Origin: Delphinapterus leucas
Lineage: Eukaryota; Chordata; Mammalia; Artiodactyla; Monodontidae
Assembly (NCBI RefSeq): GCF_002288925.2
Contig: NW_022098000.1
Coordinates: 3,493,277 to 3,557,276 of the forward strand
Length of the DNA: 64,000 nucleotides
Direction of reading: 5' to 3'
The position numbers and the translations under genes were made by a program. This document shows positions 22,490 to 35,381 of this stretch, piece by piece. Every line of letters starts with the position of its first letter. Position 1 is the first letter of the stretch. The notes under the pieces are model-generated. The model had not been told where the DNA came from and did no database searches. It saw only the letters and a program-made list of their open reading frames with translations.

Positions 22490-23640
22490 TCTCAAACAGT
22501 TTATCACCCTCAACAACTATTCCAAGCCATTGAAGCTCCACTGGAGTCAGACTGTGCCCCTTCCTCCTCTCACACTCAGCAGATAACCTGCCTACTTCAT
22601 GGACTGAGATGCCTTCAAATTCCTTCCTGTCACCCTCCTCCACTCTTCCCACTCAGTCACAGAGACCCTTGTCTGCATCTGCATATATTCTTATCTCCAT
22701 CACCGCTGCACCCTTCTGTGAAAAGAATTCTTCTTCTATCTGGGTCCCAGATCCCATCCTCTGTCACCTCTTTGGTGATCTTTAGTCTGTCAGCAATCTC
22801 TCCCTTTCTTCTGTATGTTTCTCTTGGTTGTTTCACTTTCACGTTTCTCTTTGTTGTTTCATTGTTGTACATAAGCAAGTTAAATTGCTATCTTCCTAAA
22901 ATAAAAACAAAATAAACAACCTCCAAACCCTTCTTTGAGCTTTTCTAAGCACAGTGACAAAAAGGATCTTCAATGATGCTGAGCCCTAAGCATTTGTTAG
23001 GTGCCAAAAATGGCACTATAATAGTTTCTGGAGCTGCAGAGATGAATAAGTCACATACCTTTGAGGAGTTTACTATCATCCTTTATGTACTTAGAGCTCT
23101 GAGTGTGATTGACATAACTGTTTAACAATGGAGCTTCTTGCAGGTTGGTGCACTTTCTATGAATTCTGTTGGGAAATATTTGAATAAAGGAGGAAATGAC
23201 TAATAAATTAAGTGAAGATCCCAGATCCCCTTCCACTCTTCAGAAGAAAACTATAGATTTCAGTTGGCTAACAGACACCATCCCTTTTCTTTCCTTCACT
23301 TTCAAGATTCTGAAAAGAGTTGTGTATGATTGCCACCTCCGCTGCCATCAAGCTTCTCTCTTGACTAAACTAAAATGACAACAGATGATTTTCTGTGTTC
23401 TCATTCCTGACTTCTCTGAGACATCCTCTCTCCTTCCTGAAACCCTTTTCTCCCTCCACTTCAGGGTCGCCTCCACCATCTCTCTGGCTACATTTCCCCA
23501 GAGATCATTTGTGGACTTGTATCTGTTTACCCTCTGCCCATTCCTAGCTTCATTCTTTTCCTGGCCTGTTTTGTCTCCATCAATGAATTCTATTCTCACA
23601 TGCATTTTTAAAGTATTGAGGAAGGAGTGGATTAAAGACT
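22490..23640 (+). mobile_element. L2 ORF2 region, sense, in pieces
   Basis: Pyrimidine-rich L2 ORF2 sequence: 'gggtcccagatcccatcctc' at 22741-22760, 'gaaaagagttgtgtatgatt' near 23312 and 'ccttcctgaaacccttttct' near 23430 follow L2 order through the RT domain. An unrelated segment (about 22980-23225) interrupts it. No open frame survives. Confidence 0.65.
22980..23225. repeat. Segment paralogous to 31985-32190
   Basis: The first part looks like an antisense L2 3' end ('gcatttgttaggtgcc'). From 'ggagctgcagagatgaa' to 'agatcccagat' it parallels 31985-32190 block by block, including 'ttctatgaattctgttggga' here versus 'ttctatgaattatgttggga' there. Confidence 0.65.
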
Positions 23641-23958
23641 GATTTAATCCACAAAAAAGTCTTAAGGAAACAGAGGAAAGGAGAACCTAAGTGTCATTTC
23701 CAAGATCTTATGTCCATTAAGAGCTGGAAAGATCCTGACCTCACCCTGGATTTCCTAACTCCAAATTCCAACAGGTGTTCCTGTGCAATCCTTTTGGAAA
23801 TAGTTTTGCAACCATTCTGCCCCACCATGGCCTAGGATGTTACATCAGGAATATTTAGGTGGGCACTTTCATCTCCCTCCAGTAGCTCTCCTGGCTTTTT
23901 AAAAATGTGATTGTTTCCTTTTCACCTGTAGGAATAAAATTCCCCCTGGATGCCATGA
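23641..23958. other. Unrecognised sequence
   Basis: Nothing recognised up to the TSD of the L1 at 23972. Confidence 0.4.
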
Positions 23959-23971
23959 TGCAAAGATAAAA

Positions 23972-24038
23972 AAAATTTTTAATTGAACTATATTTGATTT
24001 ACAATGTTGTGTTAGTTTCTGGTATACAGCAAAGTGAT

Positions 24039-24069
<31 letters not shown>

Positions 24070-24761
24070 GTATCTACACATACGTGTGTGTGTGTGTGTA
24101 TATTCATATATATATTCTTTTTCACATTCTTTTCCATCATGGTTTATTACAAGATACCGAATATAGTTCCCTGTGCTATACAGTAGGACCTTGTTGTTTA
24201 TCTATTTTACATATAGTAATGTGTATATGTTAATCCAAAACTCTTAATTTTTCCACCTCCTTTCTCCTTTGGTAACCATAAATTTGTTTTCCATGTCTAT
24301 AAGTCTGTTTCTGTTTTATAAATAAGTTCATTTGTATCATATTTTAGGTTCCATTTATACATGATATTATATGGTATTTGTCTTTCTCTGTCTGACTTCA
24401 CTTAGTATGATAATCACTAGGTCTATCCATGTTGCTGCAAATGGCATTATTTCATTCTTTTTATGGCTGAGTAATATTCCATTGTATATATACCACATCT
24501 TCTTTATCCATTCATCTGTCAATGGACATTTAGGTTGTTGCCATGTCTTGGCTACTGTAAATAGTGCTGGTATGAACATTGAGGTGCATGTATCTTTTCG
24601 AATTAGAGTTTTCTCTGATATATGCCCAGGAGTATGATTGTAGGATCATATGGTAGTTCTACTTTTAGTTTTTTAAGGAACCTAAATACTGTTCTCTGTA
24701 GTGGCTGCACCGATTTACAGTCCCACCAACAATGTAGGAGGGTTCCCTTTTCTCCACACCC
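23972..24761 (-). mobile_element. 5'-truncated L1, antisense
   Basis: TSD 'tgcaaagataaaa' at 23959-23971 and 24762-24774. Contents are 3' UTR ('ttgtgttagtttctggtata', 'cagtaggaccttgttgttta') and the ORF2 C-terminus ('MWYIYNGILLSHKKNE' at 24367-24579; '[15 protein letters not shown]' at 24603-24824). An AT/TG microsatellite has expanded within the 3' UTR at 24045-24098. No frame is intact. Confidence 0.93.
24045..24100 (+). repeat. (TA)n/(TG)n compound microsatellite in L1 3' UTR
   Basis: About 12 TA units, then a short spacer and about 7 TG units. Confidence 0.9.
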
Positions 24762-24774
24762 TGCAAAGATAAAA

Positions 24775-25890
24775 TTCTTAATGTAAGTGAGAGTGACAAT
24801 ACAATGAGCAACATGGGGAAACAAATATTAAAAAAAAGTAAGCTCACATAGTCCAGTGTTATCATTAAACATATGCATACATATATATGTATATATATGT
24901 AAAAATATATCAGTATACAAACCTATTATATGACATTTCTACAGCATACAAGTTCATATGATCAATGTACACGTAATTACATTACGAGTAATGTACAGAG
25001 TTGATTTTTGCAGAATGCTTTCGAGTTCTTCCATAGTAGGGTGCCAGGAAAGGGCAGATTGCCACAGCATTGATAGTATGTTTTGGCTGGTCTGTGGTCC
25101 TGCTATCCCCATGTCTTGCAGAAGAACCCTGACCCAGCCTTCTGGGCTGCCCTTATCTTTGACGCTCCCATCTTGTTTGCTAAGGGAGCTCCATGAAGCT
25201 CATGACTATCTGAAGAGATGACTCAAACTTTGCTCCTACTGTACATGATTCCTGCATGGTGGAGTCAGGGCAGGATGAGGGTAGGCTGAGTGGCAGATGG
25301 CCTTGGGTTTTTTGCATACAGGCAGCCAAGTTGGGACACTCATGTTGACGGTCACAGCGTGCAGGGCTGGCTGAGACTCATCAGGTCAGACTGTGTGCAA
25401 GGGAAGACCAGCCCCTTCTCCCCGCCACCCATCCAGGCACTCAGCTTATCCAGGCTGGGAGGTTGAGGAGTTCCTGCTTCTGGCCCTGCCGAAGGATTGA
25501 GGGAGGGAAGAGGCCAGCTCTGGACAAGAGGGCATGGGTCTTCCTGGAGATCTCTGTGTGCTGTGATCTTCTCGTCTACCTGTGCCCATCTGAACTGTAA
25601 TAAGGAGGCTTTGTGATGTGTGTGGCATACACTTGTGCATGTGTGAATTTAATTCTTTGTGAATATAACCTGATTTATTTACATGTACTATTTTAAAATT
25701 TGATTATTTTAGACCTCTAACTTTTAAATACATTTCCAGGAAAGAAACATATGTAAATAGAGGGCTTCCTGAACATGCATAGAAAAAAATCTTGAAAGGA
25801 TATATAGTAAAAATATAACAGTTTGTTTTGGAACATTATGCATGCTTATTATATTCTTTTACTCTTTCTGTTTTTCTGAATTTTAAAAAT
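24775..25890. other. Unrecognised sequence
   Basis: 24870-24910 is a TA-rich simple stretch. 25020-25620 is GC-richer but shows no recognised exon or repeat; open frames at 24958-25221 and 25446-25640 have no family features. Confidence 0.4.
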
Positions 25891-25908
25891 CATCAAGTTA
25901 TTATTTTT

Positions 25909-26095
25909 AAAAATTTTTTTTGATGTGGACCATTTTTAAAGTCTTTATTGAATTTGTTACAACATTGCTTCTGTTTTATGTTTTGGTTTTTTGGCCCCGT
26001 GACATGTGGGATCTTAGCTCCCTGACCAGGAATTGAACCCTCAACCCCTGCATTGGAAGGTGAAGTTTTAACCACTGCACCACCAGGGAAGTACC
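25909..26095 (-). mobile_element. CHR-type SINE, short-body form
   Basis: Antisense copy of the same type as 22255-22449 ('ttaaagtctttattgaattt', 'ttggttttttggcccc', 'cattggaaggtgaagtttta'). TSD 'catcaagttattattttt' at 25891-25908; the right copy, at 26096-26112, lacks one T. Confidence 0.93.
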
Positions 26096-26112
26096 CATCA
26101 AGTATTATTTTT

Positions 26113-28600
26113 ATAGTCAGGAAACATATCTTGAATATGAAACTTCAGTCTATTTGTTCTCAGATCAGTAGCCTTGGGTCTGTAATACTTAGTAATTAAG
26201 TATTGATCTGTGGTGTCAGTTATTCTTACTAGAAGGATTAGATCTTTAAGCATTACTAAGATTGGTTTTGCTGGTCTTCTTTAGTAATTTTGCTGAATTT
26301 CTGCAGGATTTGTTTTTAAAATAAAAATTTTATAGGCAAATACTTTGGGTATTGCCTAATCAGAATACTTTATTTCATTAAATTCTCAAGCTCTTAACCA
26401 AAGGATGAAATCACGATGAGATCATTAAAAAGGCAATTTGGCACTTGAGAAACCATTCCACATGCTATTGAAGAAATACTTTTATCTATGCCAATGAAAT
26501 GACTAAGAGTTTCAACATTGATATTATTATGATGCATTAAAGTCCTGATCTAATTATATCAACATTTGAGCATAATTTACAAATTCTATCTTATCAGAGA
26601 ATTTATTATCTTCATTTATCAGAAAGGGAAAAATAAAGAATGAAAGTTTAATGATTTACCCAAGGACACACATCAATATTTTAAATATCTGGAAACAAAA
26701 TCTGGTCCCTAACTTCAAATTAAGTGCTCTGTTCATTAGAGCACATTTCCCATCAACTATGCCATTTTGATTAAATAATCCTTATAGAATTAATTTAAAA
26801 ATATGCCCTGTGAACAGTAATCATAATTTGGCTTTTTTTTTAAGGTTTAGTTTGAATTTAAAAAATTACCCGAATTTTCTTTTTTTGGAGAGGTCATGAT
26901 AAGGAAAATTCAGGGTATCGACAGATATCACATAATACTAAGAAATAAATTTGAATATCTTTGGAATAAAAATTCCATTATAAGATTCTTTTTTTCAGAT
27001 TTTAATTCTATCAAATTCCGGTTTCTAAAATTTTGTAGCAAGTGAGACAGATACAGAGGAACTTTCTCCTAGGCTTTCAACATTTGCTTCCGATTTGAGC
27101 CATTGATGTTGCAAACTTTCTTCCTTACAATATTTTTGTTCCATTTTATTTTAGTTTGCTTGAAACCATGAAAGAAGTAAAAAATAGGATATTTTAATAT
27201 TTTAAAATTTGTGGGTAAAGTTTGGGATACATGGAGGTCTCATTTTATATTTGGTTTGAGTTACTTTATTCACTTTTAGTTTTAATAAAATGTGAAACAA
27301 AATGAAACTCTCTAGTGTGTATGACTGTTTATTTTATTGTGCTCTGTTTAGTTATTCAAGAAAAAAAAAAGTTGCAGAAATGTAATCGTTGCCATCTGTT
27401 GTATTTGAAGTAAAATCTAGCCCCAAAGTCAAAAAAGTCATGGCAACAACTTATAAAAACAACGGCAATAATATCAACTCACTATGGTTACTGGTGAAAC
27501 TTTATTTTTCTCCCAAATGAAGTAAGTTTCCTTAGAGGATTATTTTTACATTTGATTTATGTCATTATTAAATTTTCCTCCCAAATCATCAGAGTCTCTA
27601 GTAACACTGTTATTTAACTCTGCCTGATAGGAGATTAGCAGATTTTTCTGTCCCTGTGACTCAAACCTCATCAGAAGTCCATCTGTGGTGAATATTATTT
27701 TTAAGAATTTCATAGGATGTGATTTTAAGGAGAAATGTGTGTATATATGTGTGTATACATTTTCCCATAGTATTAAATGGCTACTGTTACTGGCAAATAT
27801 AGAAAGCATGCAAATTTGGTCAAGTGTAGGATATGCATTGTGATTTAGGGACATTTTTTTCAAAAAGTGGTACTGCCTCAGGCCATGTTTTTGTCATGTT
27901 TTTCTTTCGACACCGTAGCTGTAAAACATTAGGTGGTCTTCAAGGTAGACAGGTCTTATATGAGATTGCTCTCTCTTGAGAGCATAAAGGCAAAATATGG
28001 TACCATTTGCTTCTTTTGAAATCAGCTGAGCTAGTATTTAAAGACACGCATTGGAATTGCTGATGTATTTACTCACCTTTTTATTTTCCAAAAAGGAACT
28101 CTAATTAATCTACCAAAGGAAAAAAGGACTTTCTGCTACATCCATAATTACACATTTTAAAATCATTTTAACCCCTCTAAATATTTTTCAAAAGAAACCA
28201 TAATCAGAAGTATTGTGGACATTCAAGAACATACCATATTTTAGAGAAATTAGCACAAAACTTATTGTCAAGTTATTTAATTTAATTTTTTTCTCTAGTT
28301 CTATTCCAGGGTGAAATAACTAAATAAACTGAGAAAAAATAAGCGATTGATACCAAATTTTCATTTATAATGTGAAACTAACAATCACTACTTTTACTAC
28401 CTGAGAAAAGTATTGTGATTTTAAATAAGAAAATAAATTTGAAAGTTCTATGGGTTTGTTCAGGACAAATATTAAATCCTGTTCTTACAATTTCTACATT
28501 AGTCGAATTGGAATTAATGTAAGTTATAGTGTTGGAAAGGTTTATGTATGTTTGTGAGTGTTTGGTAGAAAAGAACATGTGTAAAAGTAAAAGGTATTCA
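26113..28600. other. Long AT-rich unrecognised stretch
   Basis: One of the longest intervals without a recognised repeat. About 26590-26755 resembles an antisense MIR-type element ('gatttacccaaggacacaca', 'aagtgctctgttcattagag'). The minus-strand 105-codon frame at 27546-27863 has no recognised domain. Confidence 0.45.
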
Positions 28601-28725
28601 CTCATTTACCACACATCTTTCTTACCTATGTTGTATGAGGCACTGTGCTAGGTACTGAGTGGAATTCATAACTAAGCCTGAAGGTATAGGCTCAATTAGA
28701 TAGGAAGATAATAGACATTCATGTC
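28600..28725 (-). mobile_element. L2 3' end fragment, antisense
   Basis: 'aggcactgtgctaggtactg' is the diagnostic antisense L2 3' end. Confidence 0.7.
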
Positions 28726-29030
28726 ACCACAGGATACCCATTACTTGTTTAATCTTAATGCCAAGTCACAAAAAACTGGAAGTAAATACAGGATCATATT
28801 TTTCAAAAACATTATTTCTTAGACTATATTCTCCAACACTAAAACTATTTATAGGACTCCTTAGGGGGCTAAACACCATCTAAGAATAGGGTGTTTTGGG
28901 TACAGTAACCATCTGCCATTTTTTTTTTTCTCCTGAAATGATTTGGTTACATGTGCTCAAAAAAACTATTGGTGAATCACTAGAGCTACTGAATGCCAAC
29001 AAAAGCTTCATTTGTGTGTGCGTGTGTACA
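28726..29030. other. Unrecognised sequence
   Basis: No gene or repeat seen; ends at the TSD of the next L1. Confidence 0.4.
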
Positions 29031-29044
29031 CCTTGTTGCCTCTT

Positions 29045-29265
29045 CTTTTTTTTTTCTTATTTTCTTTTTAAAATTTTAATTTTATATCACAGTATAGTTG
29101 ATTTACAATATATTGTGTTAGTTTCAGGTGTACAGCAAAGTGAATCAGTTATACATATACATATATCCATTCTTTTTCAGATTCTTTTCCTGTATAGGTT
29201 ATTACAGAATATTGAGTAGAGCTCCCTGTGCTATACAATAGGTACTTGTCGATGATCTATTTTAT
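29045..29265 (-). mobile_element. Short L1 3' end, antisense
   Basis: Perfect 14-bp TSD 'ccttgttgcctctt' at 29031-29044 and 29266-29279. Only the last ~220 bp of L1 is present ('tgttagtttcaggtgtacag', 'ccctgtgctatacaataggt'). Confidence 0.95.
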
Positions 29266-29279
29266 CCTTGTTGCCTCTT

Positions 29280-30073
29280 TTCATCCTAAAAGATACGAGA
29301 CTCATTTTCTGCCTTGGGGTGGCTTTGCTCCCCTCACCGCCCAACTAGAAGAGTAGCAAAGACATTGATACCACCTACAGGATTTTCATGGGTCTGCCAA
29401 CCCCGCTGTTCAACCTCCCTACTGAAAATTCAGTGATGAAGAGCTGGCACAGCGGCAGTTTCTCTGTGAGCTGTGGAAACCCTTCCCGTGCTGGGAGAGC
29501 TGATGGTCCTCAGGTTCTACAGCTATGGTGTGTTACCAAAAATATGGAAAATTCTTTCTCTCTACCTTTATGGTGTGTACACCAATAATACTCAGAATTT
29601 CAGTGATGCAGTCATTTATCTTTGCTTTCTGGTAGCTCCCTCTCTCCCTGGGATCAGACATAAATCCTCAGGGGTAGGGAAGGAAGTCTGTATCAGAAAT
29701 CACTGGGATCCTCTAATAATGAGTGTGTTGATATTGGCCCAATCTTGTGTGCCACCCTCACTTCCCTTAGATTAATGTCCTTCCCACAGATTATTGTCTT
29801 TATGCAGATGTATTATTGTGCCTACCTCATCTGTCCTGAACTTCTCTAAATCCTAAAATGAGAAGGATTTATACCTAGCTGGGATTCCTGTAACATAAGA
29901 GCAAACAGACAGGAAGTAATGGAACTTTAGAGAAGGGAAAGGAAACCTTTGTCTAAGAAGACTTCACAAATGAATATTGGAGTTGCCATCAAGAGAATTG
30001 AGGAGAGGATATGGCCAGATCTGCGGAGTTAAGAATTTCAAGTCCTAAATGGGATCCTACAAGAAATCCAGTT
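29280..30073. other. Unrecognised sequence
   Basis: No recognised repeat. The open frames at 29388-29775 overlap each other in different frames and show no domain. Confidence 0.4.
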
Positions 30074-30085
30074 TGTGTGGCAAAT

Positions 30086-30279
30086 AAAAAAAAAATTTAT
30101 ATTAAAAAATATTTATTTATTTGGCTGCACTGGGTCTTAGTTGTGACATGTAGGATATTTAGTTGTGGCATGCAGGCTCTTAGTTGCAGCATGCGGCATC
30201 TAGTTCCCTGATCAGAGTTCGAACCCAGGCCCCCTAAACTGGGAGCACAGAGTCTTAACCTGGACTACCAGGGAAGTCC
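30086..30279 (-). mobile_element. CHR-type SINE, older copy
   Basis: Antisense: 'tatttatttggctgcactgg', 'cttagttgtgacatgtagga', 'ttcgaacccaggccccc' and the head read as 'ctaccagggaagtcc'. TSD 'tgtgtggcaaat' at 30074-30085 and 30280-30291. Confidence 0.92.
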
Positions 30280-30291
30280 TGTGTGGCAAAT

Positions 30292-31354
30292 TTTAAGCAT
30301 AAAGAGCTTAACAGAGAGAATTAAGGATTCACACAATGCATGGAAGGGCTGAAGGGTTGGACCCTACGCTGGTCCTTCAGGAAAAACTCTCACAGCATCA
30401 CAGAATTGACTCACCAGAATCTTCTCCTGCTTCCTCTAAGATTTCTGTGGGCACTACAAAGCTCCTGAAAACCTCAAGGGAACTGGGATCCTGGGATTAG
30501 GGAGCTGCCACCACAGTAGACTGTGGGCTCCCAGCAACTGGAGAGGGAACAGTGGCATCATTTGCAGGAACTTCTCACGCCCTTACAACATAGATTTCCA
30601 GTGGAGGAAATTGGCCTCTGGCTCATTTTTCCCATTCCAAATATTTAATCTAATTGTTGGCATCTATTTTTCATCCAGAACCCTAGCTGAAAGATAGATC
30701 TGGAAATATTTACACCATAACAATTGGCAGACAATACACATCAGAGCTTCCCTCCCCTCCTCTCCCCAGAAAACTGGTTTTGAACATTTCTTAGCACAAC
30801 ACTGGCCTATTGACTCTGTCCATGGTGTCTTCCATATTTTGCACAGGATACGTAATATGTAAATGAAAGTGTAAAATAAGATTAGAATTTTATGATAGTA
30901 TAAGATTAGAACTTTCATGAACGATTTGATTCTGACAGATTCAAAGCTAGTCCTTTCATGACTTTTTGGTAAAGATTCTTCAAAATGAAAGCACAGGACT
31001 TCAAAACACCATTCTGGCATGAGATACTAAGGGACTAAAGTGGAAAATAAAGTAACTGCTGGTACTGCGAGTCTACTTATATCAGTAAGCCTGTTTATAT
31101 ATCCCTGTTCAAGAATACTGTGCTTGTTAATAACTTATTTTCTCTGTCCTGACCCAGTTTTACAGTTTGAGGCTATCTAGAAATAAAGATTCTGTGTACA
31201 TATAATATGATACAATGACTAATTTTTTTCCACCATGCAAGCCTCATAGATATTATCATGTTCAGTTGGAATTAAAACTATCATTAATGGCTAATGCAGT
31301 TTATTTGCATGAATATAAACATTTTCAGTTTATAACACAATGGGAAGTATTCTA
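30292..31354. other. Unrecognised sequence
   Basis: A 118-codon minus-strand frame (30664-31020) has no recognised domain or start context. Nothing else identified. Confidence 0.4.
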
Positions 31355-31368
31355 AAATTAGTCTTTTT

Positions 31369-31593
31369 ACACAAATGAATTTATCTATGAAACAGAAACA
31401 GACTCACAGACATAAGGAACAGAGTTGTGGTTACCAAGGGGGGAGTGGGGGAGAGAAGGATTGGGAGTTTGGGATTAGCAGATGCAAACTATTATATATA
31501 GCATGGATAAACAACAAGGTCTTACTGTATGACACAGGGAACTATATTCAATAACCTGTGAAAGACCATAATGGAAAAGAAAAAAATTAAATT
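31369..31593 (+). mobile_element. Short L1 3' end, sense
   Basis: 'gaaacagaaacagactcaca', 'gtggttaccaaggggggagt', 'ggtcttactgtatgacacag' and 'ggaactatattcaataacct', then an A-rich tail. TSD 'aaattagtcttttt' at 31355-31368 and 31594-31607. Confidence 0.94.
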
Positions 31594-31984
31594 AAATTAG
31601 TCTTTTTTAAAAGTTGTTTGTAGGTTGGGAGAAAGGATTTCAATAGGTCCTTGACTTTTTCTTTATAGTTAATGATCGTTAAGTTCATTTTCATTCAAAC
31701 TAAAGTTATCCCCCTTTTTTTCTTTTAAAATTTAAAAATGTTCCTAAGCACCATATGGGTATAAACTAAAGAAAAAACAAAATGACTGTTTTTGTGGAAT
31801 CACGGTTAGACCTTGGGTGGGAAAATTTTCCTCCCTCTCTTAAAGTGCGTTTGAGGACACTGAGGAGGTAGAACTTTCAAGAAGAATGGAATTGACTATG
31901 TCTTTGGTACAGTTAATGATGGGAAGCAACTGTGGCCATGTAGATTCTGGGTAGTTACAGAGCATTCGAAAGGAGTCTGATGTT

Positions 31985-32190
31985 ACACTTGATTCTAGAG
32001 CTGCACAGATGAAAAAGTCACATAATTTGAGGTCATTACAGTTATCACTTTGTTTTCTTTGTGTCCGAAGGTGTATGACACACTACTGAAAACTGAGATT
32101 CATTCAGGCAGAGGTAGCTTCTATGAATTATGTTGGGAAATGTTTGAATGAAGGAAAAAATGGCTAATTAATCAAGTAAAGATCTTAGAT
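31985..32190. repeat. Segment paralogous to 22980-23225
   Basis: Shares ordered blocks with the earlier segment: 'agatgaaaaagtcacata', 'ttctatgaattatgttggga' and a closing 'aaagatcttagat' matched to 'gaagatcccagat'. Similarity stops soon after 32190. Confidence 0.65.
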
Positions 32191-32950
32191 TATCGCGAGT
32201 CTATAGCAGAGAACAATGGAAGTAGGCAATGATCCTACTTGACTTTGAGGAGGTTAATTCCCTTGTCATCAGTGAAAGCAGCCAGACTTGCCTGTCAACT
32301 ATTAATAAATATTTGTGGGGCTCATTCTTAATATCATCATGACAAGCAGGAGAGCTTAAGCTTATTTAGATGGGCTGATTTCCCAAATTTTATGAGTGAA
32401 AAATTTAGCCAAGAGGGGGCCAATACCACTAAATATAACTAATTTGTGATGACACTGGTCTTTTTTGATGCTGGAGGTATAAGGTAAGAGAAAAAGACCA
32501 ATGTCAATGACATGAACTCCCTGTAAATTTAACTTTACTCTTCCCTGCTCTGCAAAACATTTAAGTGAAAACCTATTTGAAGGACTTTCAGATAAAATGA
32601 TTCTCTGAACACTGATTTCTAGTTTCACCTCTTACATTCTGATTGTAATGACAGAATAATAGAGGAATCCAGAATTAATGCTGGCAGCTAGGAAAAAATA
32701 CTGTAAGTTTGTCCATAACATTTCAGGAATTTATGCTTGATATGGTATAGATTGATGGGATCTCTAAAAGCCAAATTTGAAATTTTCCCTTTTGATGAAG
32801 TAGGTTAGCATAGAGAATTCTGGAAAACTCCTTCAGAAGGTGAGAGCACCCTTAGGAGAGAAAGATACACTCCACTTGGACTCTCACCACTGAAATTTAA
32901 GGCATTTAAAAGGACCTGCAGCTAAGGACCCACAGACCCCAGGTAACTGT
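32191..32950. other. Unrecognised sequence
   Basis: No gene or repeat recognised. Confidence 0.4.
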
Positions 32951-32989
32951 AGATCTGCCACTAAGATAGGAACCTTATTTACAGATTTA

Positions 32990-33715
32990 TGCTGATAACA
33001 TAACTTTCAAAGTAATGAAAGACAAAAAGCTAATAAAATGAATGGAGAAAGCGTGAGAACCTGCTTAGAAACAGGTAGAAATACAAAGGGAATTATCTGT
33101 GTGATCTAAGAAAATCAAGCATGCAATAACCTAATTAAAACCTGCATTAAAAACTATAAAGATTATAGTCTGAGATCAATCTAATGAAGGCAATTAAATT
33201 TCCATGAAAGATCTGGCAGGTAGGGATTAAAACTATGAATTGAGAGCCGAACTTTAATATAGATTGTTGCTCTCATAAAAAATAATATTAAAAAAGAAGG
33301 TAATAAACAATAGAGAAATAAGGAAGATCATATTGTGAGCCAAAGATGGACTTGAATCTATACATTGACAAGTCTTTCCTGGAACAAGAAAAATATTAAT
33401 GAAAAGGGGCTAACATCAAGGCAAAATCTAGTGAAATATTTGAATTTGGAAATCAGAGAAACAGTCCTATAGCATTTGGTCAGGGGATGAAATAAAACTA
33501 TCAGCTTCAAAGAAAGTTAAGCCAGCTCAACCCAAAATCTACAACACTTTAAATACAAGGAGATAGTGGAGCAATATATTTTTAAGGGAAAACTTGTGAT
33601 CTAGGATTTCTCTACCAGCTGAACTGGTATTTATTTAAATTATAGATACATCTTTTTGTAAAAAGTAAGCAGTGAAAATTGAAAGAAAAAAGTAAAATGA
33701 AGTTTAAATCATTGT
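32990..33715 (+). mobile_element. Very old L1/HAL1-like sequence
   Basis: A-rich sense sequence with 'tttctctaccagctgaactg' and 'aatagagaaataaggaagat', resembling the end of ORF1 in old L1/HAL1. Boundaries and family are uncertain. Confidence 0.5.
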
Positions 33716-33724
33716 AATTATCTT

Positions 33725-34612
33725 TTCCCAAAGATGTACAGATGGCCACAGACCCATGAAAAAAATGCTGAACATCACTAATCATCAGGGAAATTCAAAT
33801 CAAAATTACAGTGAGATATCACATCACACCAGGATGGCTGTTATCAAAAAGGCAACAAATAACGTGTTAGCAAGGATTTGGAGAAAAAGGAACCCTTGTG
33901 TACTGTTGGTGGGAATGCAAATTGAGCCACTATGGAAAACAGCATGGAGATTCCACAAAAAATTAAAAATAGACCTGCCATATGATCCAACAATTCCACT
34001 TCTGGGTGTTTTTCCAAAGAAAACAAAAACACTAATTTGAAAATATATATGAACCCAGCATTCATTGCAGCATTAGTTACAATAGCCAAGATATGGATGT
34101 AACCTAAGTGCCCACCCATAGTTGAATGGATAAAGATGTGGAACATTACTCAGCCATAAATAAGATTGACATCTTGCCATTTGGACAACATGTATGGACC
34201 TAGAGGATATTATGCTAAGTGAAATAAGTCAAACAGAGAAAGACAAATACTGTATTATTTCACTTACCTGTTCAATTTATAAAGCAAAACAAATGAACAA
34301 AGATAACAAAACAGAAACACACTCATAAATACAGAGACTAACAGGTGGTTGCCAGATGGGAGAGGGTGGGGGAGGTGAGAATAGGTGAGGGAGATTAAGA
34401 GATACAAGGTTACAAAATAATTGAGTCATGGGAATGAAATGTACAGCAGTAGGAATATAGTCAATTGCAGTATCTTTCTATAGTGATGGATGGCAGCTAG
34501 ACTTATCATGGTGACCATTTTGTAATATTTTGAAATATCAAATTACTATGTTGTGCACCTGGAAATAATATAGGTGTAGGTCAATTATACTTCAATCAAA
34601 AATAATATTTAG
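33725..34612 (+). mobile_element. Old L1 3' portion, sense
   Basis: ORF2 C-terminus and 3' UTR in order: 'catcactaatcatcaggga', 'RIWRKRNPCVLLVGMQIE', 'YDPTIPLLGVFPKKTK', 'tatgctaagtgaaataagtc', 'ggtggttgccagatgggaga' and 'tacttcaatcaaaaataata'. More diverged than the young L1s; no TSD seen. Confidence 0.88.
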
Positions 34613-35141
34613 ACACCGGGAAGAAATGCATCAAAATGTTAATGGTTGTTATCTCTAGGGGGTGGGGATTATGGGTGACTCTTTTTATTTTATGTTTTTT
34701 TTATATTGCTAGTTGTCTACAATGAACATGCATTGCTAGTAAAGTTAGAAAGAAGACAATAAATGTTATTAAAAATGAAAATTATTGTGATTATGCACAA
34801 AATGCAAATGTTGTGAGAATGCTAAAAATGTGAAATACACTGAAAAATAACAATAATAAACTGAGTCTAAAATATCAGACGATATTGTTGATAGCATATC
34901 AGGGATTGAGAAAGAGTAATGGATGGAGGAATTATACAAGAATGAAAATAAGTGACTAACAGATAATTAAATACTGAAATAAAAACTTAGAAAACATTAA
35001 AAAATAAGAAAATATGATGGTAATTTTCAGAAGCATAAAAGCAGAAATGAGTAAGCAGAAATCATTAAAAAATGAGAAATAATAAGTAAAGAGAATTGTT
35101 TTCCATAGGAAACAATATATAAAATTTTAACTAGTTATGTT
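34613..35141. other. A-rich old LINE-like sequence
   Basis: 'ttgttatctctagggggtgg' and the following A-rich text look like old repeat sequence, but I cannot assign a family. Confidence 0.35.
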
Positions 35142-35160
35142 TAAAAGATCACACCTCTGA

Positions 35161-35381
35161 GGGCTTCCCTGGTGGCGCAGTGGTTGAGAGTCTACCTGCC
35201 GGTGCAGGGGACACGGGTTCGTGCCCTGGTCTGGGAAGATTCCACATGCCGCGGAGCGGCTGGGCCCATGAACCATGACCGCTGAGCCTGCGCATCCGGA
35301 GTCTGTGCTCTGCAACGGGAGAGGCCACAACAGTGAGAGGCCCGCGTACCGCACACACACACACAAAAATAAATAAAAAAA
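35161..35381 (+). mobile_element. Young short CHR-type SINE with 19-bp perfect TSD
   Basis: 'gggcttccctggtggcgcag', 'gggacacgggttcgtgccct', 'catgccgcggagcggctggg' and 'gcaacgggagaggccacaac', then a (CA)n and A-rich tail. TSD 'taaaagatcacacctctga' is perfect at 35142-35160 and 35382-35400. The short GC-rich body is the class I associate with cetaceans. Confidence 0.96.
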
